A stretch of 64,000 nucleotides of DNA from Septoria linicola (Eukaryota > Ascomycota > Dothideomycetes > Mycosphaerellales > Mycosphaerellaceae): positions 1,798,001 to 1,862,000 of the forward strand of contig CP099426.1 of assembly GCA_024114885.1 (NCBI GenBank). Direction: 5' to 3'. The notes beneath the pieces are model-generated. The model did no database searches. It was not told the origin of the DNA and worked only from the letters and a program-made list of their open reading frames with translations. Positions 41,247-51,936 of this stretch are shown in pieces. Positions within the stretch are counted from its first letter, which is position 1. Every line of letters begins with the position of its first letter. The translations under genes were made by a program, and so were the position numbers.

Positions 41247-42956
41247 ATGGCATTCGTGCCAAATGGCAACGTGAGACCAACGTTAGAGACGATGCATGCA
41301 GAGATCATGAACACGATACTGCATTTTCTGGAGCCTTCACTTTACGGCAAACCAGTCGACCACGACGTTAATGTCTACATGCCGAAGGATCAATTTGACC
41401 AAGAAGAACGGTGTTTCGCGGAGCCCAACCGTTGCTTTGGGGCACTCAGTCTTGTATCGCGCAAGATGGCACACGCCAGTCAGCCCTCCCTATATCGCAA
41501 GATCCGCACCGATGGCCTCTATCAGCAGGGCAAGTTAATGCTATTGCTGCGCACCTTCTGCGAGGCACCCAAGCTTGCCTCGCACGTACGTACGTTCGAT
41601 ATGCGCCTAACCTGTGGCCGAAAACGGTGGCTGCCTGGCCACGATCGATGCCTGTACAGCGCAGCACGCGGAAAAGTCTTTGGAACTGGCATGACGCCCA
41701 AGAGATTCATGTCAGCCATATACAAGGGATGCGGAAGGGCCGCGGCAATCATGTTGCTGGGAATGGTTCCTAAGCTGCATACCCTGGATATGCGCACGAA
41801 GGACAACGACTATTGCTTTGCCTGTCCCGATACGTGGGACATACTTGCCCTGTCGAGTCAATCCCAAGGAGTGCTCCAGACGCTTCGATCGCTTCAAATC
41901 GTGCGTTTGACGCTTCATGGTCGGGATCTCAGCGATTCTGATGTGGTCTGGCCTGCCATTAATGTCTTTCTTTCTCAATCCAACATGAGACAGCTTGACC
42001 TGCGAAAAGCCTCTTCGATCGACTCGAAGCCCGGGCGGCTGGCGAATTGCACCCTTCGCGCAGCATCTAAGATTTCCAGCTTGAAAATCTCAGGCACGCC
42101 AGGCTTGAGCGACCTTGCACAGTTAGTACGGTCTTGTGAAGCCTTGAATGAATTATGCATCGAATATGTCGACCCTAGCGAGGAGTACTCTGGTAGTCCT
42201 GCAGCAGCCGATGTTGATGAGCTATGCGTCGCGCTTTACCAACACAAAGGCAGTCTGAAGACTCTCCACTTGAACGAGCAGTGTTCCGGCATATCCCAGA
42301 CCTCGACCACTAATTCGTCGCCTTTGCTGCATGATCTTCAGACATTCGCCAAGCTCAAGCACTTTACGGTCGCTGAAAGTCTGATCGGCACAGTGGTTGA
42401 CCATGCTGGAGAGCATGGTCGATATTACTGGCAGTCACTTATCGTGGCAGATTCTCTGCCGAAGTCCCTGGAGCACTTAACCATAACATGCGTCAATCTG
42501 GATCTGATCCCCTCCATCGCTATGGGCTCGTCATCATTAGCAGCTTCGTCACTATTATCCTTCCGCATATCCTGTCGTCACTTCGATGAGCTTAACGACC
42601 TTGATTGTAGACGAACACCCCAGCGTAGGAAGCGAGTGGACCATGCCGACGTACCGTGGACCATCGAAAAGAGCGATGGATTCATTACTTTCCGCAACAC
42701 AAGCACAGTTGCGCTTGCGTTACTGGACCGCAAGAAAGTGATCTTGGGATCCGCAGAGACAGACCCGCCATCAAACACAACGATAGGCACCTCAGCTAGC
42801 ATGAAGCGACGGCACCGGATGACCTGCTTGATCGCACATTTGTACCCAGCGCGTGACGACTGCAGTTGCTGGACTTGCCGGCCTTGGCCTGATTCCACCC
42901 GGTGCCACGAGAAGAGTCTGTTGAGGCAGACCTTCGAACGATTCGCACATGGTTGA
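41247..42956 (+). CDS. F-box/leucine-rich-repeat-like protein (paralogue 1)
   Basis: 569 residues, single exon. A degenerate F-box-like N-terminus (TMHAEIMNTILHFLEP) leads to FGALSLVSRKMAHASQPSLYRKIRT, the typical second F-box helix of fungal LRR proteins. Irregular leucine-rich repeats follow (LQTLRSLQIVRLTLHG, LRKASSIDSKP, ISSLKISGTPGLSDLAQLVRSC, LEHLTITCVNLDLIP). A Cys motif FACPD lies in the first half and a C-x-C-x-x-C motif (CSCWTC) near the end. Both motifs recur in the gene at 46251-47936. F-box proteins usually pick substrates for SCF ubiquitin ligases (known); the target is unknown. Confidence 0.75.
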   Translation: MAFVPNGNVRPTLETMHAEIMNTILHFLEPSLYGKPVDHDVNVYMPKDQFDQEERCFAEPNRCFGALSLVSRKMAHASQPSLYRKIRTDGLYQQGKLMLLLRTFCEAPKLASHVRTFDMRLTCGRKRWLPGHDRCLYSAARGKVFGTGMTPKRFMSAIYKGCGRAAAIMLLGMVPKLHTLDMRTKDNDYCFACPDTWDILALSSQSQGVLQTLRSLQIVRLTLHGRDLSDSDVVWPAINVFLSQSNMRQLDLRKASSIDSKPGRLANCTLRAASKISSLKISGTPGLSDLAQLVRSCEALNELCIEYVDPSEEYSGSPAAADVDELCVALYQHKGSLKTLHLNEQCSGISQTSTTNSSPLLHDLQTFAKLKHFTVAESLIGTVVDHAGEHGRYYWQSLIVADSLPKSLEHLTITCVNLDLIPSIAMGSSSLAASSLLSFRISCRHFDELNDLDCRRTPQRRKRVDHADVPWTIEKSDGFITFRNTSTVALALLDRKKVILGSAETDPPSNTTIGTSASMKRRHRMTCLIAHLYPARDDCSCWTCRPWPDSTRCHEKSLLRQTFERFAHG

Positions 42957-44327
42957 TATTGTATCACGACGGGAAGATTGAGCACGTGTAGCCTACAGTT
43001 GCAACATATTTTCAGTGTCCTCTAGCAGGCTGGGTGCAAGGAGGGCCGGCAGTCATTACATTCCGAACGACACTAGCTTGCACGAGTCTCTCCTACAACA
43101 ACTGTCTCCGATGTGTCTGATTGCAACTCAGCTGGCCTGATCGCAATCGCTAGTACCGAGAACTTCTCCCAGCTTTTCATAGACTCATATCAAGAGGTCT
43201 TCAGTAGCACAGTCTCTTGCTCAATTGTGCTTGCAGCCTGATTCACAGCTGCCCAAGCGCCCTCAGCCGCACCTTGCGTGAGCCGGATCATCGAACATTA
43301 GTCAGCGGTCAGCCCTAGCTCTGTGGAGGGTCTCGATCTGAGGTGCCCTGCGATTGAAGCAGGACAGGCCTCAGCCCAACACGGAGCTCCGTCCATCTGT
43401 GCACACCATGCTCAGCCAACGTGTGTCATAGCTCCACGTCTGCACAATGCGGTCAGTGCGGCCGAGTATGCATGGGAGACACTTTAGAACTGACAGCTGC
43501 ATGGCTTACTAAAGGCATAGCGATTCGACCTAGGGCAGCGAAGTCATCGCGGAAGCCCCTCTTTGGCTTCATCCTCTGCCTATCGGTCAGCTTGTTGTGG
43601 CTTTCTTTCGATAGTAGTCATTACCACTCGACTAATTTCTGAATTTGCTCGTAACAAGCAGCTCACGCATACTATCGCAATATGCTCCAATATGGATACC
43701 CACTGTAGACTGTGCCAGCAGGAATCATGAATCTGATTCGAAGCTTGGCAAAGCCAGGGAATATCCCAGGCCCCCAAACTTCACATCTTCCTGCCGAATG
43801 CCTGGCATGAATGATGTTCACCCAGTTCCCGTCCGATCGGCCGACTTGACGGCTTGTTCAACCTGATTTCCCCTGGGAACTCTGTCAACGGACGACACAG
43901 TGCTCAGCAGCGACCTGTCGAATGTGTCGGTAGATCACAGCTGTTTGCCGAACGTCAAGCACCATCCTCTCAACGTTATCCAGGACTTTGTCAATATACT
44001 GCTAGCAAGATAACATCTCACTGCTGTCCATCACCAACAGATCGACCACGGCAGACAGACGAACATATATGATTCTGATTACCTTAGTCCAGTCTTGGAC
44101 GGCGTGGCTCGCCGTAGTTCCACTCATCCATGCCGATACAAAGCACGTTGCACGTCGATTTTGCTGTGAACCCCAACAATAGCAGTAAAGGGGATCAAAT
44201 TACCATGGAAGGGCAAGCTGAACGGTAAGTAAGATACGAATTGAATGAGAGTGACGATCGATCTTGAACGACGTTCAGCCCGTTTCACGGAAGCAAGAAC
44301 GACTACTTCTAGATGCCTGCGGAGTCG
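42957..44327. other. 1.4 kb intergenic region, no supported gene
   Basis: Short frames only (for example 43421-43642 plus); no motif recognised. Confidence 0.45.
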
Positions 44328-45775
44328 TTACTCGAACTCCACATGAACCAACGGCGTCGTATAGCCCGCAATGCTGCCATTCTCCGCCTCATCATTCTTG
44401 GTATACGTGATGTACATCTCGTTCTTATTCGAGTTCGGCGGCACCAAAGCTGGATGTGCCTGCACTGAGTACGCGCCAAGTGCATGATCACCTCGTGGAC
44501 CTGCAAAGAAAATGTCAGTACGATAGCCACCACAACCGCCGAGTCCTACGATGGTTGGGCAATTCACTCACCAGTATAAATCTGCACAGCCTGCGTCCAC
44601 GGCCCCTGCGGCTCCGGCGCTGTAGCAACATACGTCTCCGCGCCAGGAAAGATATCTCCTCCAATCCACGTGAACGCATTCCAATGCTTGTTGAAATAAT
44701 ACGTCCCCTGCCCTCCAGCATTCGCATTCGGAATCTCAATGCCATCCTGACCCAGGCGAGGCATATCTCTCGTCCAGTTTCCATGGACCCAGTACTCGTA
44801 CGCGCCGCGGTTCTCAACTTCATTGATACGAACGCGTGCCAGAGCGGTTTTGTGATCAGACTGTTGACCCCAGAGATATGCGTAGCCGTTGTGGACGAGG
44901 GTGCCGTAGCCGCCGAAGGCGATTTCGCCTTGTCTCCAAAAGTGTTCCTGAACGATTGTTGTTTTGGGGAGGGAGTCGCGACCGTGGAAGCGAGAGGGGT
45001 GATAGGAGGTCTTGTAGAGAATTGTACCTGGGTTCTCGGTTTCGACGCCCAAGTGGTTGTTGATGTGGCATTGGGGAACCCAGGTGTAGGCTGTGATGTC
45101 GCCGTCGCTGGTCTCGGAGGTGACGAGAGGTGGCTGATTCGGCCAGAGAGCGATACGTGTGCCGTCTTCGCGGTTGCCAGCTGGTGAGGCGCAAAGGTGT
45201 CTGCCTGGGGACGGGAAGAAGCTTTCGGAGTGGCTGTTCTTGCCATATTGTCGGATGACCACTGATTTGAGGCGGGTTGGCTCGACGAGTTGCTCCAGCT
45301 TTGGTCCTCCGTTAGGATCGTAGTCAGACCAGGAAGCTGTGCTTGTTATGATTGGGAGCATGTTCACGCTGCCGTCTGAGTTGCAGAGTTGAGTATCTCG
45401 GTATGTCCACAAGACACGATCACCAAAACGAACCGAGCCTCCACTGTCCCGGTTCAAGCTTGGATCACCTACCAAGCCCAATAATTCTGGCTCCCGCTTG
45501 GGCTTAGGGATAATAGGGCCAGAGCCTGGGTTTGCACGGACGGGCTGTTCTTGCTGCTGTTCATGGCCACTCTGCCCTTGAGGAGGGGCATCATCTGGAT
45601 TTGAACGATATGGCTGCTGGTCGACAGGCCTGATCTGAGCTTCTTCTGCACTTTGAGGACCAGACTTGTTGATTGCTAATATGTGTCAGATAGCAGCAGC
45701 ACTGAAGATCGTTAGTCGCGTACCTGCTCGGCCTTGATCGATGGCACTAGAGAGGCGTTTCTTCCATTTGTCCAT
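44328..45775 (-). CDS. Predicted beta-propeller protein, DUF4185-like
   Basis: Exons 45775-45724, 45675-44572 and 44500-44328 give 442 residues. The start is fixed by a short first exon (MDKWKKRLSSAIDQGRAA). A Pro/Gln-rich linker of ~70 residues follows, then the domain beginning LVGDPSLNRDSGGSVRFGDRVLWTYRDT. That pattern resembles DUF4185-type, glycosidase-related propellers, which open with a GGSv..g...W.fgDT blade (family knowledge). Later blades are visible (RIALWPNQPPL, NGYAYLWGQQSDH, HWNAFTWIGGDIFPG, NEMYITYTKND). No signal peptide is seen, so it may be cytosolic, unlike most related secreted proteins. No catalytic residues can be assigned. Confidence 0.82.
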
Positions 45776-46250
45776 GCTGAAGGTGATGGTAAGAGATGAA
45801 GTTTGGTCTTTGTGTAATTGATTTGGCAGATGAGCTGTTCTCCAAAGGGCTACCAGGCTATGTAGATATCAAGATCAGTGATGATAGTGCGTGAACAAGA
45901 GCGACCGCGGCATCTGCCTCGAGCATACGTCAGCGGGGTGTTGACATTGGCGCACATTAGTGCCAGAGCTAACCCGCTTTCGCGACTTCACGTCCAGATT
46001 GAATTGTAAAGTTTAATCGTTAATTCGTGATCTTCCATCTGGTGTACGCGCCTGGCTGATTGTAGGCACGACAAGCGTGGTCAAGTCTATCGTACGCTAC
46101 TCGTCAATGCTCATTTCACACTCTTCTTGTCCTTAGCATAATCGCCTACAGCCAACATGCTGCTCCTTAGCTGCTGCCAGCAGCACATTCACACTACGCT
46201 TTAACAAGATTCACGTCTGTGTCTCGCGATATGCCAACCAGCTCTCAATC
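45776..46250. promoter_or_regulatory. Upstream region of the propeller gene
   Basis: 475 bp between two minus-strand genes; no coding signal. Confidence 0.45.
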
Positions 46251-47936
46251 TCAACCTGTTCCCGCCAACGCGTTGCCCAAGTGATCTGTCCGCAATGAAG
46301 CAGTGCCAACCGGACGAGCAGCACAGTCTCGACAATGACATCTCTTGTGGGCTTCCCGTGGGTACAAGTAGTCAATCACAGCATCAGCCCCTCCTCCATT
46401 GTCGGCCAGTCTGAGAACGTCTCTGAGTGGAATGTCCACCGGATGAGTCGTCCTCCAGCAATGGAAGGAGAAAGAGCTGTTGTTTTGGGTCGCCGATCTT
46501 GGTGTCCGGCGAACGATCCATTGCAAAGCAGGCTTTCTTCGCTGTCTGAATTCGCGTAAGAAGTAGCCTTTGCATTTCAAAGCCCAGTCCGCTCCACTGC
46601 CAAACAGAATTTGGACGTGTCGCACAGAGGCAGGCAGACTGGATCGGATCACTGAGATGGTGTTTGGTAAAGCTCGCAAGTCTTGCTGACTACTGATGGT
46701 GAACTCTCGCAACGCGGGTGGAAGGACAAGATCGTATTCGCCACTAAGCTCATGTGTCGGAATTCCTGCCCAGTCGACCTCGCCAAACAAGAGTACCTCG
46801 TCCAGGTGCAGCGTTGTGAGCTGATGAAACTGACTGAGGCCTTTCGCCAAGATCGTCGTTCCATTTTGGAAATAAGCAAGAGTAGCGTTGTTCGCGTCGC
46901 TCATGGTCAGCGCCGCCAGACTCGACTTGTGTCGAAGTAGCTCAGCGTGGAAGGCGCGTGTGTCCAGGAAGCGATCATGCCACCTAGTTCCCCAATCAAT
47001 GCACAAGCGAACCAAAGCCTTACATGTTGATAGTATTCGAAGAAGAGAGTCGGTGTCGAGCAGGCACTCCTGCAGATGTAAGTCCGAGATGTTTGATGTC
47101 TGCGGGGCGCACAAGAAGTGGCGAGCGGGACCGGGTCTGATAGACACGCCCACCAAGTTCGTGACATTCGGCATTGACATCAATGGCGACAGAATGCTGT
47201 GTTCCGTGTCGGCTATGCCGTCGGTTTTTGTTCCGACTATGCGAGCATCTGTTAACCGCGAGTACAGAGATGCCGAACCTGCGATCAATATTGACTTAAG
47301 GACTTGCTCCATATCTGGGCAGTGTATACATGGTTCAGTTTCGTCGAAAGACGAATAGTCGATAAAGTAGACGAGAGTTTTGATCTTTGTCGTGAGTGCA
47401 AGCAAAAGCAACATCTCCCAGGCTCTACAGCCGCGTCCACGCGTAAAAGCACGCTGAGCCCTGGGTAGCAGCTCATCTTTGCCAAGCGCTTTCTCTACCA
47501 CTGGCCAGCATTTGTCCAAGTCGTCTGAGCTCATCAGTGTCGAAGAGTCGCATGCGGGTCGTAAATGAAGTTCCTTGACTTGAGCTGCAAGGGATGGCTG
47601 CCGCGACAAAGTACGCAGAAGCGGCTGGATCTTGTCGCCAATATCTTGTGTCCTGATGAAGCGGTACAGATATGGTCTTCCAATGGAATACAGGGTGCGC
47701 GACGCCAGGCAGATTGCACCGTACGTTTTGATTGACCTTTTGAATCCCGCTGAAGTACGATCCAAGTGGTGTGGACCGGCAAGATCGACAACCAAGTCCA
47801 GCAACTCGGCCGGCAGCGCCTCCAAACGACTAGTCATGATGGCGGTAGTCTCTTCTTTTGATGAGATCGTTTCCAATGACATTTGGTAATGATGTCGGAG
47901 AGAAGGAGAGTGGTGTTTATTGAGGAATCTAGGCAC
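46251..47936 (-). CDS. F-box/leucine-rich-repeat-like protein (paralogue 2)
   Basis: 561 residues from the longest start. Downstream Mets at 47882 and 47837 are alternatives, the last giving MTSRLEALPAELLDLVVDLAG, a clearer F-box start. Then YGAICLASRTLYSIGRPYLYRFI, irregular leucine-rich repeats (ISDLHLQECLLDTDSLLRIL, LSQFHQLTTLHLDEVLLF), a C-x-x-CPD motif (CIHCPD) in the first half and a C-terminal C-x-C-x-x-C (CHCRDC). The order and motifs match the gene at 41247-42956, so they are diverged paralogues in opposite orientation around the propeller gene. It shares a 271-bp promoter with SIT4. Confidence 0.77.
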   Translation of the reverse strand: MPRFLNKHHSPSLRHHYQMSLETISSKEETTAIMTSRLEALPAELLDLVVDLAGPHHLDRTSAGFKRSIKTYGAICLASRTLYSIGRPYLYRFIRTQDIGDKIQPLLRTLSRQPSLAAQVKELHLRPACDSSTLMSSDDLDKCWPVVEKALGKDELLPRAQRAFTRGRGCRAWEMLLLLALTTKIKTLVYFIDYSSFDETEPCIHCPDMEQVLKSILIAGSASLYSRLTDARIVGTKTDGIADTEHSILSPLMSMPNVTNLVGVSIRPGPARHFLCAPQTSNISDLHLQECLLDTDSLLRILSTCKALVRLCIDWGTRWHDRFLDTRAFHAELLRHKSSLAALTMSDANNATLAYFQNGTTILAKGLSQFHQLTTLHLDEVLLFGEVDWAGIPTHELSGEYDLVLPPALREFTISSQQDLRALPNTISVIRSSLPASVRHVQILFGSGADWALKCKGYFLREFRQRRKPALQWIVRRTPRSATQNNSSFSFHCWRTTHPVDIPLRDVLRLADNGGGADAVIDYLYPREAHKRCHCRDCAARPVGTASLRTDHLGNALAGTG

Positions 47937-48207
47937 GCGCTAGTGGACGCGTGAAGGTCGCGGATGCCTGAGGTGTTTGTGAAGGAACGATTCAGGGTCT
48001 CGTGAGACGGCAACACCGACCGGGTGATCATCGAAACAACGACGTCGCATACATACGACAATTGCAGGTGAACTTGGACACTTCACAGTCCACTCTCTGT
48101 ATTAGGAATTGGGAATACGTTCTGGACTTTGGAGGACTCGACACCGTTCCCGACTTCCGCTACCAACAGCTTCAACCGACCCCTCGTGACCAGTACTTTC
48201 CACCACC

Positions 48208-49695
48208 ATGGCGCGCGAGCGGGACAGCGACGTCCCTCAACCTGGCCCGGCGACATTATCATCTCATGCGGGCCCCGACGAATGGCTGGAACAGGCCAAA
48301 TTATGTCGCTACTTGCCCGAAGCGGACATGAAGCGGCTGTGCGAGATCGTGAAGGAATGCCTGATGGAGGAATCCAATATCCAGCCTGTAGAGGCGCCAG
48401 TGACAGTATGCGGAGACATTCACGGTCAGTTCTACGATCTGCTGGAATTGTTCAATGTGGCAGGCGGCATGCCCGGCGAGGTGGACCAGCGAGCGGCGGA
48501 GAAGGCAGCGGCGGAGAGGGAGGCGTTCAAGAAGGGCAAAAGAAGTAGTATGTCATCTGGAACAACGGCGATCAGCGCGGCAGATATTGAACCTCCATCT
48601 CAAATCACGGATCCAAAGGTGAAACGGAAGATGAAGAGAAGGTTCCAACGAGATAGTGCTTACACATCTGCGGCGAGTGAGGATGGAAGCCAGACTGGAG
48701 AGGAAGGCGAGGAGGACCGGGGGCGCGTGCGAAGTCGCAGCATGGGCGAAGCGGTGGACGATGACGAGGAGATTGAGGATGACGATGCATCTGAGGACTC
48801 TGGGGTCGGTGTCAGGAGCCCTGGAGCCAGCAGAAGTAAGAGCACGGCAAAGAAGGCGGATCATGCGACTGGATTGCAGAACTTTGTCTTCTTGGGCGAT
48901 TTTGTGGATCGTGGATACTTCTCGCTGGAGACATTCACATTACTGATGTGCTTGAAGGCGAAGTAGGTGCTCTGCTCGATGGGTGGATTCTGAAGACCCA
49001 CTAACGATGCTGCAGATACCCAGACAAGGTCACACTTGTGCGTGGAAACCACGAGTCTCGACAAATCACTCAAGTCTATGGTTTCTACGAAGAATGCCAG
49101 CAAAAATACGGCAACGCCAGTGTATGGAAGTCTTGCTGTCAGGTTTTCGATTTCCTGGCGCTAGCAGCCATTATCGATGGCAAAGTCCTCTGCGTGCACG
49201 GAGGCCTCTCGCCTGAGATCCGAACCCTCGATCAAATTCGTGTTGTCGCCCGAGCACAAGAAATTCCGCACGAAGGAGCATTCTGCGATCTCGTATGGTC
49301 GGATCCCGAAGAAGTTGACACATGGGCTGTATCGCCAAGAGGTGCAGGATGGCTGTTTGGCGACAAAGTCTCCAGCGAGGTGTGTATCTCCTGCCTGCGG
49401 CATTCCTGTCAGAAAACATTACTAACCATTCCACCAGTTCAATCACGTCAACGGCTTGTCCCTCATCGCACGTGCCCATCAACTTGTCAACGAGGGCTAC
49501 AAATACCATTTCACATCCCAAGACGTGGTGACAGTATGGTCGGCACCAAACTACTGCTACAGATGTGGCAATGTAGCATCCATTATGACTCTTGGAGAAG
49601 ATCTGGAGCCGGACTTCAAGATCTTCAGTGCGGTACCAGACCACCGGAGAGCTGTCCCCGCTGGTAGGCAAGGCAGAGGAGAGTACTTCTTGTAG
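48208..49695 (+). CDS. SIT4: SIT4/PP6-type serine/threonine protein phosphatase with catalytic-domain insertion
   Basis: Exons 48208-48962, 49016-49379 and 49438-49695 give 458 residues against about 310 in yeast Sit4. N-terminal [21 protein letters not shown] and [10 protein letters not shown] are Sit4/PP6 signatures. Metal and catalytic motifs GDIHGQ (69-74), GDFVDRG (230-236) and RGNHESR are intact, as are [11 protein letters not shown] and the C-terminal EYFL methylation/assembly tail. Between [14 protein letters not shown] and GDFVDRG about 130 extra residues are inserted, charged and low-complexity (Glu/Asp/Ser/Arg). PP6 acts in nutrient and TOR signalling and cell-cycle control with SAPS subunits (known). 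The insertion sits on a surface loop in the PPP fold (inference). Confidence 0.94.
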
Positions 49696-50185
49696 GGATC
49701 GTGTAGATCATGATGAGATATGAGGTTGGTAGCATAGGACTGGTGGCATGAGTGCTTTTATCGCTGAGATACCTGAGGAAGAACACATACGGGACTCCAC
49801 CTGAGGACACAAGGACGAGTCAAAGAGGACGCAATGTGAAGCTGGAGGCATTGTGCTTGGATGAGAGGAAACCTGTACATTACGTGTGTATGACCCTTCT
49901 GCATGATACCCTAAACAAGACTGCTACTGAACAGCGGAGTGACTGACATGGTGCATTCACCGGCATCAATAGCAAGTGGCCGCTGCTCGGCTTGCGCGTA
50001 TGCACTCACTTCCGCGCAACTTGACCAATTTCTGCAGATTTGAAACGCGCTACTACAGCGCCATCCGCTCAAGATGCAGGTGCCCTTCACTTTGAGACCC
50101 ACTAGCGCCAGGAACAGTCACCTTTAAACACTGCAATTTCTCATGACAAACAGCAACAGACACAAACGCGACGACCATTTGCATC
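49696..50185. other. Intergenic, contains one copy of a short direct repeat
   Basis: No supported gene; see the repeat at 50032-50095. Confidence 0.5.
50032..50095 (+). repeat. 64-bp direct repeat, left copy
   Basis: Similar to 51519-51581, including a 25-nt identical core (50068-50092; starts CTCAAGATGCAGG). Flanks the gene at 50186-51129. Confidence 0.65.
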
Positions 50186-51129
50186 ATGGCCGCAAAAAGT
50201 CAGCCTTCTTCTAGCGCACCACGTCGTCACGACAGTAAAGTACACCGCGGCCGGAAGTCTCTACACCGCGGCACAACGACCGCCCGGACAGCAGAAACTG
50301 GACAGCCGTTCCTCAGCCACGCCACCAAAATGACCACAACAAGCCCGTCTGCCAGACCGAACCAGGGCAAGAACGTTCCACGTCCAACACTCAAGCTCAA
50401 GCAACAAACATCTCCGTTCTTCCGCCTCGCCGCCGAGCCCCGCAATCGCATCTACGAAGAAGCTTTCGATTGCACCATCCCTATCGCCCATGCCAACATC
50501 CCACCAGAGCAAGCCGACGACGGCATCGTCCTTGCCTGCAAGCAGACTTATACCGAGTCTATCGGCCTCTATTGCAGCACCCACACCTTTCAGTCCTCGG
50601 ACTCGCATGGCTTCTCTGGCATGCAGGCTGTTGAGCGGTGCCTCGACTGGAAAGACACGATTGGCGAGAGGCTGTTTGGGTGGGTGAAGCATATCCAGAT
50701 CAACGCGACTGACCCCCGTGTGCCGGAGCAGGGATATAGAGACTGGATGCCGCAGTCGGGTCATTCGCTTGAAGCCAGACTTGCGGAGTCTTGTTTGCGG
50801 AAGTTGAAGTTACACTCTGGATTGTTGTCGCGACCAGAAGTGGTCGCTGAAGCTGCAATTCGGAGTCCGACGATCGTCTACAAGGATGCCAGGTACACTT
50901 TTGTGTACACTTCGACACCAGAGAAAACATTTCAGGAGCACCATGAGATTGTTCGACAAGGCGAGAAACCCCTTGCGGATTAACCCGTGAGTACTGGCTG
51001 ATTCCGAGAACAGAAATGCGTGCGGCACTCGAGAGGAGCATAGCCCAGAGGGTGGAATATGCTTTCCAGCATGCCGTATCTCGCGCGAATGCGATGAGAT
51101 GGGCGCTCCAGAATGGGATTGGCACTTGA
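50186..51129 (+). CDS. 2EXR-like hypothetical protein
   Basis: Exon 50186-50950 plus a proposed 3' exon 50992-51129 after a 41-nt intron give 300 residues. Without the intron the frame stops at 50983. The 3' exon is coding-like in the same phase (YWLIPRTEMRAALERS, VEYAFQHAVSRANAMRWAL). After a basic, disordered ~75-residue N-terminus the core reads FFRLAAEPRNRIYEEAF, then IVLACKQTYTESIGLYCSTHTF, the 2EXR/F-box-like pattern common in ascomycetes. Function unknown. Confidence 0.65.
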
Positions 51130-51936
51130 ATGCGGTCAACGCCATTGTCCTCCACAGAGAATAGAAGAAACCATTGGACACTCCATGGAACTTGTGTGTA
51201 TGACACTCCATCTCAGCTCTCGGCAGAGTTGTGCTGCGAGGACGCAGTCAAGACGTGCAGATCGACGCGTACAGGCCCATCACAGAGGTATACCCCTCCA
51301 ACAATCGGCACACGGAGTCGAATACGCAAAGACACGGGTGGGGCGACAGGATTTTAGGGAGTTTTGCGAGAACAGAGACAACAGAGCCACAAAGTCTCGA
51401 CCATAACTCATGACGAATCTCGGGCGTCTGTTCCGTGAACGAGGACAGGGACGCCGTCCCACATTTGTGATGTCTATTTACACTTCACTTTCTCACTTAC
51501 TAGCCCTTCACCGTGACCCTGCAGTTCTGAAACGCACTAATGCAGCCTAGTCCCTCAAGATGCAGGTGCCCTTCACTTAGAAGGACGACCTGTGTCATAT
51601 CAGCATGGAAGACTGACCCAGGGCGTCAGGCCTGTACCGCTGCTGGTGTGCGCCAGACGTGTAAGATAGCGCGAAGTCATCGTTGTCGGTGTTAGGCCAG
51701 TGCAGCACAAATACACGCAGGAGGTACGTTGGCACAACTTGGAATGGAAACACTAGTAGAGGTGCCATTCTGGGAGATCAGATCGGCAATCACATGAACC
51801 TGGACGCACAACCACCGGTCAATGCAATAGCTTCTCTCCTGTCATCATTCATTTTCGCATCGCGGCGTTGCTCGTGTCATCGTAACTACAAATCGTACAA
51901 TGCCATTTCTCCGCATACGTAGCTCCATGGCCTGAT
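51130..51936. other. Intergenic between convergent genes, with right copy of the direct repeat
   Basis: No supported gene. Confidence 0.5.
51519..51581 (+). repeat. 64-bp direct repeat, right copy
   Basis: Partner of 50032-50095; identical core at 51554-51578. Confidence 0.65.

Noticed and set aside
44456..45187. 243-codon plus-strand frame
   Set aside because: Mirror of the propeller gene, whose exons are supported by family pattern and phase-consistent introns.
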